A stretch of 64,000 nucleotides of DNA. Origin: Pseudomonas sp. RIT409. Lineage in GTDB: Bacteria > Pseudomonadota > Gammaproteobacteria > Pseudomonadales > Pseudomonadaceae. Below the pieces are notes generated by a model that did no database searches, was not told the DNA's origin, and was given only the letters and a program-made list of their open reading frames with translations. The position numbers and the translations under genes were made by a program. The stretch lies in contig NZ_QARE02000023.1 of assembly GCF_003052515.2 (NCBI RefSeq), positions 1 through 64,000 on the forward strand, written 5' to 3'. Each line of letters starts with the position of its first letter. The first letter of the stretch is position 1. This document shows, piece after piece, positions 35,477 to 42,849 of this stretch.

Positions 35477-35687
35477 GAAACGTCCTCCTATGCAACGATA
35501 GATAGAGTTTCAACGATCCCCAAACGCCTCCGTGGGAGGCATCGAGCAGCAGGTCATCCGCCACCCGGGACTCAAGCATGTCGCTGACAAGGCCGGTGCA
35601 GTTTTTACCCAACAGGCAGTCGTCACACGTGCTGGCACGGGTAGATACTTCGCCGGCCCCGTCTGCAGATTACGCCCAATGCCAACA

Positions 35688-35705
35688 CGTTGCCAATTGG
35701 CAACG
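35688..35705. promoter_or_regulatory. Perfect 18-bp palindrome
   Basis: CGTTGCCAATTGGCAACG is a perfect palindrome with no loop, so it is better suited to bind a dimeric protein than to terminate transcription. It lies 22 bases past the stop of the 35728-35964 gene and about 210 bases upstream of the RraB-family gene. No flanking T run is present. Confidence 0.5.
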
Positions 35706-35727
35706 CACGGTCATTTGAAAGGTTTTT

Positions 35728-35964
35728 TCAGGTTGCTTCGATGATGGAAATGATCTGTACCGCGTTCTGTTCCTTGAGTGTCTTGACAGTCGGATCTTCG
35801 GTCCGCCCTTCCAAATCGTTCAGATCGAGCTCATGAGTGACCGGAAACAGATGCGGGCGCAAGTGCTGGGCCGCTTCTTCTTCACTGGGACGGTGCTCGG
35901 ATTCGAGATCGAGGGTCTGCGGCACACCTTCTTTATCGAGAAACGAAATGGTCCAGACTTTCAT
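35728..35964 (-). CDS. Hypothetical protein, 78 aa
   Basis: Start ATG 35964 has GAGGAG 7 bases upstream; the open frame extends to 36141 but without start signals. The protein (MKVWTISFLDKEGVPQTLDL, later HLFPVTHELDLNDLEGRTED) is acidic, with no signal peptide or membrane segment, and looks like a small alpha/beta protein. Not recognised. Paired palindromes containing CACGTG lie 140-180 bases upstream. Confidence 0.7.
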   Translation of the reverse strand: MKVWTISFLDKEGVPQTLDLESEHRPSEEEAAQHLRPHLFPVTHELDLNDLEGRTEDPTVKTLKEQNAVQIISIIEAT

Positions 35965-36107
35965 CAATGTCTCCTCAGTCAGGGCCGACAACCGGCTTAC
36001 TGATCTTGACCTTTGGCCGAGAACGGCGTTCCACCCAAATGAGCGGTAGGTGCACACTGATTCAGAGGGAAACACCGCCCATTTCAGCGCCTTGGGGGTA
36101 AGCTTGT

Positions 36108-36147
36108 GCTCACGTGACGACAGAGCCGTCAGCGCGCTCACGTGAGC
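36108..36147. promoter_or_regulatory. Two CACGTG-centred palindromes
   Basis: GCTCACGTGA (36108-36117) and GCTCACGTGAGC (36136-36147, perfect) share a core and lie 28 bases apart, almost three helical turns. Together they may be a two-site operator for the 78-aa gene or act on the sulfatase gene end. The binding protein is unknown. Confidence 0.4.
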
Positions 36148-36180
36148 GTGCCCAGTGTCTGCACCTACACGCGCCTCAAT

Positions 36181-36207
36181 GAAAAACGCCCCGTAACCGG
36201 GGCGTTT
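36181..36207 (-). terminator. Terminator of the LTA-synthase-type gene
   Basis: AAACGCCCCG (36184-36193) and CGGGGCGTTT (36198-36207) form the stem; on the minus strand TTTTTC follows. It lies 13 bases after the stop of 36220-38292. Confidence 0.9.
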
Positions 36208-36219
36208 GCAGTGGATGGC

Positions 36220-38292
36220 TTACTGTGGCTTGGCGTCCTTCACCCCTGCCGTATTGTCCAGCAGGCTCTTGGTTGCGGTCTGCAGGAAACTGTCGAGCTT
36301 CTTGCGCAACTCCGCGACGTCCGGCGCATCGGGCACCAGTTCGGCGTGAGGGTGCGTGCCCAGTTCGTAACTGTAGATCTTCGGCTCCATTTCCTTGGGC
36401 TCGATCAGAATGCGGTTGCCGGTGACGATAGCCACGGTCTGCTCGCTCCCCGACGGCTTGATGACGCCGAAGCCTTGGTCACCCGCAGGCAGGTTCAGCA
36501 GGTCACGGCCCCAGCATTGGTGCACGGTATCGCCGCCCAGGCGGCCCATGATGGTCGGCACGATGTCGATCTGCGTACCGACGATACTGCTGCGCTTGCC
36601 GAACTTGTCCTGCAGGCCCGGTGCGATCATCAGCATGGGCACGTTGAAGCGACCCAGGTCCATTTCGGTGATCTGCTCGTTATTGCCGAACCCATGGTCC
36701 CCGACGACGACGAATAAAGTGTCTTTGTAATACGGCTCTTTCTTGGCCTTCTCGAAGAATTGGCCAAGCGCCCAGTCGGAATAGCGCATAGCCGTCAGGT
36801 GCTCATCCAGCGTGCCGTGGCCGGTCACGCGCTCCACCGGCAGGTTGGCCGGCAGTGCGTAAGGCGTGTGGTTGGACAGGGTTTGCAACAGTGCGTAGAA
36901 CGGCTTGCCCTTGGCATCACGATCCTTTAGCTCCAGAGCGCCGCGGTCGAACATGTCCTGGTCGGATACACCCCACGTCGGGTCAGAAAACACCGGATTG
37001 ACGAAATCGTTGCGCCCGATGAAGTTGGTCATGCCCTGGTTGCTGAAGAAGCCGGACTGGTTGTCCCAGGCGAAATCGCCATTGTAGACGTACACGTCGT
37101 CGTATTTACGCGCGCTGAGCAATTGAGGCAAACCCGACAGTTTGTGGCTGCCTTCCGGCGTCTGCATCAGGTACTCGAAGCCCGGCAGGTTCGGGAAGCA
37201 CGCCATCGTGGCGAACATGCCCTGGTGCGTGTGCGTGCCGTTGGAGAAGAAGTGATCGAACAGCAGGCCTTCTTCAGCCAGCTTGTCGAAATAAGGCGTG
37301 ATGTTGGATTCGTCGCCCAGTGCCCCCACCGAGTGACCGGCGAAGCTTTCCATCAGAATGACGACCACGTTCTTGATCGGCAGCGTATTGCCGGCCGGTG
37401 GTGTGAACTCACGACGGACCGCAGCCTTGTCGGCATCGACCAGTTTGTCGTTGGCGGTCAGGAGCATGTCACGCACGGTCTGCTGCGCCTCGGGCTGCGG
37501 CAGTGTGGCCTTCCAGATGTTGTCGCGATCTTCGGAGAGCCGACTCTTGGCAGCGGCGATCAGGGTCAAGGTGCCGTTCAGGCCCAGGGTGTTGGCGAAG
37601 TTCGATTCGGTGGTATAGGCATCACCCCAACGCAGCGGCGGCCCTTGACGCAGGGTGCCTCGGGCGGCAATCACGGCGATCAGCAGGCAGACGACGAACA
37701 CGCCGATCCGGGCGTACCACGGGGCCACGGCACGGTTGCTGGCGCTGCCCACATTGAAACCACCGCGCGGCCGAGTGGCGTGATCGATGCCCTTGAACAC
37801 CAGACTCAACAGCCAGGTCAGCAACGCCCACGCCAGCAGGTAGCGCACGACCGGGTAGCCGTACCAGATCATGCTCAGGACGGTTTTCGGGTCTTCTTTC
37901 ACGTACTGGAACACCAGACCATTCAAGCGCTGGTGAAACTCGCGGTAGAAGTCCATCTCCATCAGGCCGAAGAACGTGGTCAGACTCGCCACCAGCGTCA
38001 GCCAGACACGAAACAGGCCCCGGGCGGCCATCAGCCGCGCACTGAACAGGGCCAGCAGCAACGGAATCAAGATGTAGACCACCAGCCGCAGGTCGAAACG
38101 CAAGCCGTTGCCGAACGCCTCGATGAATGTCGAGGCTGGCGTGGCGCCGATGCCTTCACGGTTGTAGACCAGCAGCGCGACGCGCAGCAGGGTGTACAGC
38201 ACCATCAGCGCCAGGCCGCTCAAAAGCGTGTACGCCAGGTGCGATTTGACGGTGGGTTGCGGCGCGCGGGCCGAAGCGTCCGGTTTGGCCAT
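36220..38292 (-). CDS. LTA synthase family sulfatase (phosphoglycerol transferase type)
   Basis: 690 residues. Five N-terminal membrane spans (about 15-210) carry a large periplasmic sulfatase-fold domain: VVILMESFAGHSVGALGDES (metal-binding Glu), the catalytic Thr region NGTHTHQGMFATMACFP, then DRGALELKDRDAKGKPFYAL and the metal motif VVVGDHGFGNNEQI. In Gram-negatives such enzymes transfer phosphoglycerol or phosphoethanolamine from phospholipids to periplasmic glucans or lipids (OpgB-like); the acceptor is not known here. It is monocistronic, with its own terminator. Confidence 0.9.
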   Translation of the reverse strand: MAKPDASARAPQPTVKSHLAYTLLSGLALMVLYTLLRVALLVYNREGIGATPASTFIEAFGNGLRFDLRLVVYILIPLLLALFSARLMAARGLFRVWLTLVASLTTFFGLMEMDFYREFHQRLNGLVFQYVKEDPKTVLSMIWYGYPVVRYLLAWALLTWLLSLVFKGIDHATRPRGGFNVGSASNRAVAPWYARIGVFVVCLLIAVIAARGTLRQGPPLRWGDAYTTESNFANTLGLNGTLTLIAAAKSRLSEDRDNIWKATLPQPEAQQTVRDMLLTANDKLVDADKAAVRREFTPPAGNTLPIKNVVVILMESFAGHSVGALGDESNITPYFDKLAEEGLLFDHFFSNGTHTHQGMFATMACFPNLPGFEYLMQTPEGSHKLSGLPQLLSARKYDDVYVYNGDFAWDNQSGFFSNQGMTNFIGRNDFVNPVFSDPTWGVSDQDMFDRGALELKDRDAKGKPFYALLQTLSNHTPYALPANLPVERVTGHGTLDEHLTAMRYSDWALGQFFEKAKKEPYYKDTLFVVVGDHGFGNNEQITEMDLGRFNVPMLMIAPGLQDKFGKRSSIVGTQIDIVPTIMGRLGGDTVHQCWGRDLLNLPAGDQGFGVIKPSGSEQTVAIVTGNRILIEPKEMEPKIYSYELGTHPHAELVPDAPDVAELRKKLDSFLQTATKSLLDNTAGVKDAKPQ

Positions 38293-38618
38293 GTGTCTTG
38301 GGATCCGTTGGAAGCAGGTTTATGGGCGTTGATGAGCACGGTGCGCCTGTGACAACGAAAGGCAGCACAGGGTCGCGGGTGGCAAATAGTACGTGATCGC
38401 CCGGCCTTTACCACCTATGCGATGCATTCTTCACCATGATGCGCTGCGTCACTTCAGGCGTCGTTCAGCCGGGGACACGTCAAGCGGCCGGCATTCTCCG
38501 GAAAAGGCCGTGAAAATTCCGTGGTCCAGGAGGATTTCTAATATTTTCTTACAAAGCCTTTTTTAGGAGTTTGCGCACGGGGAAGCACTGACGACCATAA
38601 CGCCACCTAGAAACGAAA
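38293..38618. other. Gene-free region upstream of the sulfatase gene
   Basis: About 325 bases with no supportable gene. The right part (near 38540-38570) is A+T-rich and may hold the sulfatase promoter. Nothing else stands out. Confidence 0.4.
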
Positions 38619-38647
38619 AACGCCCGATGAACGGGTCATCAGGCGTT
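38619..38647 (-). terminator. Terminator of the PLDc_N protein gene
   Basis: AACGCCCGATGA (38619-38630) pairs with TCATCAGGCGTT (38636-38647) with one internal mismatch; TTTTTCG follows on the minus strand. Confidence 0.85.
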
Positions 38648-38674
38648 GCTTTGAAACGTAAGGCCAATCCGGAT

Positions 38675-38866
38675 CTAGACTCGGACGTTGCCCCGCGGGC
38701 CCGCGATGGCCCAGATAATCAGCCCCAGCACTGGCAACAGTGCGATCAGCAGAACCCAGAGAATCTTCATGCCGGTTTCTGCGCCGCTCTTCAACACGTT
38801 GAGAATGGCCCAGATGTCGAGGGCAAGAATGATCAATCCAACCAGACCATTGAAGGTGGAACCCAT
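38675..38866 (-). CDS. Small PLDc_N-type membrane protein
   Basis: 63 residues; AAGGAG lies 7 bases before ATG 38866. Two membrane helices (about 5-25 and 34-55) with the motif WVLLIALLPVLGLIIWAIAG followed by a PRG turn, matching the N-terminal membrane domain of cardiolipin synthases (PLDc_N, PF13396) without the catalytic part. Such stand-alone proteins are common; the function is unknown, possibly in envelope stress. Own terminator downstream. Confidence 0.8.
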   Translation of the reverse strand: MGSTFNGLVGLIILALDIWAILNVLKSGAETGMKILWVLLIALLPVLGLIIWAIAGPRGNVRV

Positions 38867-38984
38867 GGTGACGCTCCTTATTGAAAGCTTGCCCAGTTAG
38901 GAGTGGCGCGCTAAATGAGGGTTCCATAGGCGGCGTGCGATATTTGAAGAAGGATCGGCGCATCTGCCGATAGACAGGTAGGCC

Positions 38985-39512
38985 TTAAGCCTCTCGAGCT
39001 TTGAGTGCATCGAGCGCGGGCTCGATCAGGATGCCCAGCTCTACGCCGAGTTCCATCACTCGGGCCTTATCATTGCCATAGACCAGTACGGTCTGAAGCT
39101 CATCGTCCAGTGGCTCGCTGAGGTTCATCAGCACATAGCCTCCCATTTCCTTGTTCATGCTGCTGAGTTGGATCTGGATGCGGTTCAAGGCGGTCAGTGA
39201 CTCGGCTTTCGCCAGTTGTTTCGGTTTGATGTTGAACACAACCTGAGGGCCGAACGAGGCGGTGATCTCAGCCAGAAGGTCCACATAATTGTCCGCCTGG
39301 AACAGAACGGTTTCCGGGAGACTGCCCACGATCACCCACTCCCCCAACGGAATTGGGAAGGTGTCGTCGTAGTTGATGTCCGGGTTAGCGGCGAGAAATG
39401 CGTCAGGGTCGGCATAAGCCTGCTCGGCTTCATCGGCGATCTTTTCGATGTCCTCTTCGCGCATGCAGCCCGAGCTGATCTTGCTGATGAATTCGAGAAG
39501 CGAAGCTTTCAT
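38985..39512 (-). CDS. Hypothetical protein, 175 aa
   Basis: Start at ATG 39512 (MKASLLEFISKISSGCMREE) is preferred; a TTG at 39533 would begin inside the upstream terminator. The protein is acidic and helical at the N-terminus (EDIEKIADEAEQAYADPDAF) and has no signal peptide or membrane segment; later it shows probable strands (GEWVIVGSLPETVLFQ, GYVLMNLSEPL). Not recognised. It sits just after the ankyrin gene, from which it is separated by a terminator. Confidence 0.75.
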   Translation of the reverse strand: MKASLLEFISKISSGCMREEDIEKIADEAEQAYADPDAFLAANPDINYDDTFPIPLGEWVIVGSLPETVLFQADNYVDLLAEITASFGPQVVFNIKPKQLAKAESLTALNRIQIQLSSMNKEMGGYVLMNLSEPLDDELQTVLVYGNDKARVMELGVELGILIEPALDALKAREA

Positions 39513-39538
39513 GACGATGGTATCCGAGGGCAAAAAAC

Positions 39539-39572
39539 AGGCGCGAAGGATAACCGGAAATCCTTCGCGCCT
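39539..39572 (-). terminator. Terminator of the ankyrin gene
   Basis: AGGCGCGAAGGA (39539-39550) and TCCTTCGCGCCT (39561-39572) form a perfect 12-bp stem; TGTTTTTTG follows on the minus strand. Confidence 0.92.
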
Positions 39573-39605
39573 CTATTGCGCACTCCAGCCAGGCAAGGCG
39601 GCTCG

Positions 39606-40142
39606 TCAAACGCCCAGGCGGGTAAGTTGCTCGGCGGTATCCGTCGCACCCATGGTTTGCGCGGCCATCAAGGGCGTTACACCCTTGGCGTCCTGGATGT
39701 GGGGATTGGCTCCTTGGGAAATCAGATAATCGACGATAGCCGTTCGATTGAACATTGCCGCCATCATCAGCGCTGTCCGACCGTCAACTGACGCACCTTC
39801 CACCTCTGCCCCGCCTTCGACCAAGAGCTTCACCACGTCGAGGTCACCTTTGAAGGCCGCGCCGGCAATCGGGCTCTGACCGTTGTCATTGCGTATTTCC
39901 GGATCGGCTTTGTGTTTGAGCAGCACTTTCACCGCATCTTGATGCCCGTGATACGCAGCCAGCATCAGCAGCGTGTCGCCTTTATGGTTACGCAAATTCG
40001 GGGTCAGGCCGCTTTCCAACAGACGGTCCAGCATGTGGGCATCGCCCGCCCGCGCGCGGTCGAACACCTGCTCGGCAAATTCGAGGGCTTCTTCGTCGGA
40101 CATGCGTGTAGCGGTATCCGGCGTTTTCGAGGTGTCAGACAT
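39606..40142 (-). CDS. Ankyrin repeat protein
   Basis: 178 codons including stop (177-178 residues region) from ATG 40142 (MSDTSKTPDTATRMSDEEAL), with TAGGAG 8 bases upstream. After a helical N-terminus (EEALEFAEQVFDRARAGDAH) there are four ankyrin repeats: NHKGDTLLMLAAYHGHQDAV, NDNGQSPIAGAAFKGDLDVV, SVDGRTALMMAAMFNRTAIV and DAKGVTPLMAAQTMGATDTA. No signal peptide, so cytosolic. In pseudomonads some small ankyrin proteins partner with catalase (AnkB type), but those are exported; the partner here is unknown. Confidence 0.9.
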   Translation of the reverse strand: MSDTSKTPDTATRMSDEEALEFAEQVFDRARAGDAHMLDRLLESGLTPNLRNHKGDTLLMLAAYHGHQDAVKVLLKHKADPEIRNDNGQSPIAGAAFKGDLDVVKLLVEGGAEVEGASVDGRTALMMAAMFNRTAIVDYLISQGANPHIQDAKGVTPLMAAQTMGATDTAEQLTRLGV

Positions 40143-40198
40143 TTTCGTTACTCCTAAAGCACGCCTGATTGGCATCCATGGTGGGCTGCGCGACTCCA

Positions 40199-40340
40199 GG
40201 CTCTGCCTGAAAAGCCTTGATACTCGGTGATGCTGCGTTAAAAAACGCCTCGGAATGCTCGTTTACAACCCTTAAACTCCGCTTCCTCGGCGGTTTTCGC
40301 CTTGCCTGACCTTCGTCTCAAGACTTTTCACACAGAGCCA
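40199..40340. mobile_element. MITE-like element, copy B
   Basis: 142 bp, inverted relative to the copy at 14147-14286. Ends GGCTCTGCCTGAAAAGCCTTG (left) and the complement of GGCTCTGTGTGAAAAGTCTTG (right) form terminal inverted repeats of about 25 bp. Internal sequence matches copy A over its whole length with scattered changes. No coding capacity. It lies just upstream of the ankyrin gene start and may carry or disturb its promoter. Confidence 0.8.
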
Positions 40341-40660
40341 AAGTCAGCGCGAGTGTGAAGTGTTGGCAAATTCGCATAATTCGTCCCCATTCAGCCAGCA
40401 AAGTTTCCCCATCAACCCGATAGAAAAGCCAAAGATCCACGTTCTGGAAAATTGCGGACACACCGTGAAATAAATCCCAAGGATCGCTGTCTCATCCTTC
40501 AACAGCTTCAATGTCGGCCCCCTCCTCCTTCCCTTCGGCTGATCTCCGCTCCGGCAAAATGCAGTACCCCGAAGAGGCATTCATGCAAAATGCACGAAAT
40601 CAAAAAAGCAGAAATTTTATAACTGCCTGATTTTAAAGATATTTATTTCTCACCTCAGAC

Positions 40661-40676
40661 TGGCACAGTCACTGCA
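40661..40676 (+). promoter_or_regulatory. Sigma-54 promoter of the DUF3509 gene
   Basis: TGGCACAGTCACTGCA has the -24 GG and -12 GC of RpoN promoters with exactly ten bases between them, and TGGCAC is the full consensus -24 element. The start of the gene lies 47 bases downstream. No enhancer-binding protein site could be assigned; 40341-40660 shows no other feature. Confidence 0.75.
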
Positions 40677-40722
40677 CTAGTACTTCCAAGCTTGTAATCA
40701 CTGAGCAATGGAGCCGCTAGAC

Positions 40723-41001
40723 ATGACTTTCATCCAAGAAAAATTCGCTTCCGTATTTTCCGACTACGAAGTCACCACCCAGCCGCGCCCTGACGGTGGC
40801 GTACTGCTGACACTGCGCAACGGCGAAGGCAAATCCGTGCGTCGCTCGGTTTCTTACGCTCAGCTTCATACGCCGGTGCAGCTGGAATGGGTCATCAGCG
40901 CCATTCGCCGCGATCTGGCGGCTCAGGCAAGCGAATTGCCCGCCATTTCAATGTTGCAAAGTCAGCACCGGTTCGATTTGCCGACCTACCACACTCGCTG
41001 A
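40723..41001 (+). CDS. DUF3509 domain-containing protein
   Basis: 92 residues from ATG 40723 (MTFIQEKFASVFSDYEVTTQ), with GGAG 9 bases upstream; the ATG at 40708 has no ribosome site. It matches the small Pseudomonas DUF3509 family: PRPDGGVLLTLRNGEGKSVR and RRSVSYAQLHTPVQLEWVIS, ending in a helix IRRDLAAQ. Cytosolic by composition. Driven by the sigma-54 promoter at 40661 and closed by its own terminator, so it is a single-gene unit under RpoN. Function unknown. Confidence 0.85.
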   Translation: MTFIQEKFASVFSDYEVTTQPRPDGGVLLTLRNGEGKSVRRSVSYAQLHTPVQLEWVISAIRRDLAAQASELPAISMLQSQHRFDLPTYHTR

Positions 41002-41081
41002 ATCAGCGTACTGGCTCCGCGGGATGTACGCCTGACACGCCTCGCCGCTCGCCCGCATGATCCCGCGCATCTGATTCTGAG

Positions 41082-41118
41082 AACCGCGATCGCCTGATGG
41101 CCATCGCGGTTTTTCTTT
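41082..41118 (+). terminator. Terminator of the DUF3509 gene
   Basis: ACCGCGAT (41083-41090) pairs with ATCGCGGT (41103-41110), followed by TTTTTCTTT. Confidence 0.88.
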
Positions 41119-41159
41119 CCCTCGTCGCCTGCCTGGCACCCTCACGGGAAGGCCATCCG

Positions 41160-41876
41160 TTATCGGATAATTCCTCGACAGAGCGCCTCACCGACAGCCT
41201 GAGCGCGATTGGTCACCCCCAGCTTGGCGTAGATACTTTTGAAATGGTGCTTCACCGTTGCTTCCGACACTTCCTTGATCAAAGCGATTTCCCAAGCCGT
41301 CTTTCCCTCCCGAGCCCATTTGAGAATCTCGAGCTCCTTGGGAGTAAGTGCGCGGGTCTGAAATTCCCGGCCCTTTCCGGCGACATGCAGCATGGGGACC
41401 AGGCTGGTCAGCAGGTAGCGATCATTGTGACTCAATGGACGCTGCATGCCGTTGAGCGAACAGACGGTCACGACACCCCGGTTGGCCCGGTTTTCACTGC
41501 TGTATCCATAAGAAACTGCGGGCAACAGCGCGCAATCCTGCACGGCCGCGATGTAAGCTGACGAAGGTGGGTAATGTTGAAAAGCGTCCTCCCAGTTCAG
41601 AAAACCCAGCGTCTGGCGATAACAGCGGACCACCGGGTCTTCGATCATCAACCGCCCTTGCGCGTACAGCTCTCTCCAGTAGCTGTCCACGTTGGACGTG
41701 ATGCAACTGAGTAATGTGCCCTCACGGTACTGGTAAAGCATGGCGCGCTCACAGCGGCATTCCTGCCTCAACCACTCCAACGCATTTTCGATCGCGGAAC
41801 TGCCATCCTGATCGGTGATGCTGCTCACCATGTGTTCGATCAACGGGCTCAGCGTCCCTGTCTGTACGTTTTTCAT
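41160..41876 (-). CDS. LuxR-family regulator with autoinducer-binding domain (solo)
   Basis: 238 residues; GGAGG lies close before ATG 41876. Residues about 15-160 form the autoinducer-binding domain and 170-235 the GerE helix-turn-helix (LTPKELEILKWAREGKTAWE). The six residues conserved in AHL receptors are present: Trp67, Tyr71, Asp80, Pro81 and Trp95 are offset by exactly +10 from TraR Trp57/Tyr61/Asp70/Pro71/Trp85, and Gly124 is near the sixth. No luxI-type synthase is in the window, so it is a LuxR solo, probably answering AHLs made elsewhere or by neighbours. It converges on the DUF3509 gene. Confidence 0.9.
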   Translation of the reverse strand: MKNVQTGTLSPLIEHMVSSITDQDGSSAIENALEWLRQECRCERAMLYQYREGTLLSCITSNVDSYWRELYAQGRLMIEDPVVRCYRQTLGFLNWEDAFQHYPPSSAYIAAVQDCALLPAVSYGYSSENRANRGVVTVCSLNGMQRPLSHNDRYLLTSLVPMLHVAGKGREFQTRALTPKELEILKWAREGKTAWEIALIKEVSEATVKHHFKSIYAKLGVTNRAQAVGEALCRGIIR

Positions 41877-42140
41877 CTTCCCCTCCGTTTAAAACGTCCT
41901 GTGCCGTCCCTGATTGCCCTTTTAGAGTTGTAAAAATTACGGTTTCCGTTGACCCACTGCGCAAATGGTCACGTTCAAGCCTCTGTTCAGAAACCGCCAG
42001 GGTCCGACAGGCGAAGGGTTACACAGTCTGAGCGGGTTAAACACAAGGGGAAAAACAAACAGGCATGCCTGACTAGGAAACAGGCCACTTCCCACAAAAT
42101 TACCAAAACGTGCTTACATTTTTGCCTTTTATGAAACAAA
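41877..42140. other. Gene-free region upstream of the LuxR solo
   Basis: No supportable gene. I looked for a lux-box-like dyad (CT-N12-AG) and saw nothing convincing. The region ends in the terminator of the MtnD-like gene. Confidence 0.35.
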
Positions 42141-42166
42141 ACGGCCCCTGCCGAAGCAGGAGCCGT
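42141..42166 (-). terminator. Terminator of the MtnD-like gene
   Basis: ACGGCCCCTGC and GCAGGAGCCGT form an 11-position stem with one mismatch around CGAA; TTTTG follows on the minus strand. Confidence 0.8.
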
Positions 42167-42217
42167 CTGAGGTAAAAGCAGCTCAACGAGCGGTGGAAAG
42201 GGGCGCCAACCTGTCCC

Positions 42218-42748
42218 TCAATCGTCGAGCCCAGGAAATGCCTCGGCAATAGAATCGCCGGTCACAACCATTTGCCGTCCGCTCTCATCCTTGAATAGCC
42301 GAATGGCGACGAACCGTGGATGGTCCCCCAGGTCCAGCCACCGACGGGTGCCGGCGGGAACCGCGATCAGGTCGTTTTTCTCGCAGAGCACGGAATAGAC
42401 GAAGTCGCCGACGCGCAACGACAACAGCCCGCGCCCGGCTACCACCACGCGCAAATCGTCCGCACTGTGCTGATGTTCGGCGCGCCAGCTCCCGCGTTGC
42501 GTGGCCTCGTCGACAAGGATGACCTCAACTCCGGCATGACCCTGCTGGGTCATCAGTTGATCGATCTGGGCGCGGCAGGCATCCAGCACGTCCTCCGGGC
42601 TCGCACCCGTGTTGATCGTGGCGTTCAACGCCAGACGATCGAAGAGGATGCCCTGCTCGCGGAGCGTCGAGGCAATATCCTCCGGATGGGTCAGGACTTT
42701 GTCGGGCAACCCAGGGGATGCAACGTGATTGACGAAAAGGATGCTCAT
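42218..42748 (-). CDS. Degenerate acireductone dioxygenase (MtnD-like cupin)
   Basis: 176 residues, the usual length. Whole-length similarity to bacterial ARD is plain (VLTHPEDIASTLREQGILFD, VYSVLCEKNDLIAVPAGT). ARD binds Fe or Ni through His96, His98, Glu102 and His140 (Klebsiella numbering), normally in EHTHGEDEVR and HTPHWFDMG. Here these read EHQHSADDLR and GTRRWLDLG: both first His remain, but Glu102 is Asp and His140 is Arg. Metal binding, and so the methionine-salvage reaction, is probably lost. The partner genes mtnB and mtnC, which I recall next to mtnD, MFS and aroC in P. aeruginosa, are missing. Either decay or a new function. Confidence 0.85.
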   Translation of the reverse strand: MSILFVNHVASPGLPDKVLTHPEDIASTLREQGILFDRLALNATINTGASPEDVLDACRAQIDQLMTQQGHAGVEVILVDEATQRGSWRAEHQHSADDLRVVVAGRGLLSLRVGDFVYSVLCEKNDLIAVPAGTRRWLDLGDHPRFVAIRLFKDESGRQMVVTGDSIAEAFPGLDD

Positions 42749-42849
42749 TTGCAGGGGTTCCTTGATGCAGTCGACGTTCGCCGAGCCAGGCTCGGCCAGA
42801 CGCAGGATGAGTCAGACGAACGGATTCTGTCACAGCACAGGCGGCACAT

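Noticed and set aside
35532..35744. 70-aa plus-strand open frame
   Set aside because: No start signals; it overlaps the 3' end of the 78-aa gene and runs through the 18-bp palindrome.
40344..40580. 78-aa minus-strand open frame upstream of the DUF3509 gene
   Set aside because: No ribosome site and no recognisable domain; it lies between the MITE copy and a promoter region. A real gene cannot be excluded, but I cannot support it.
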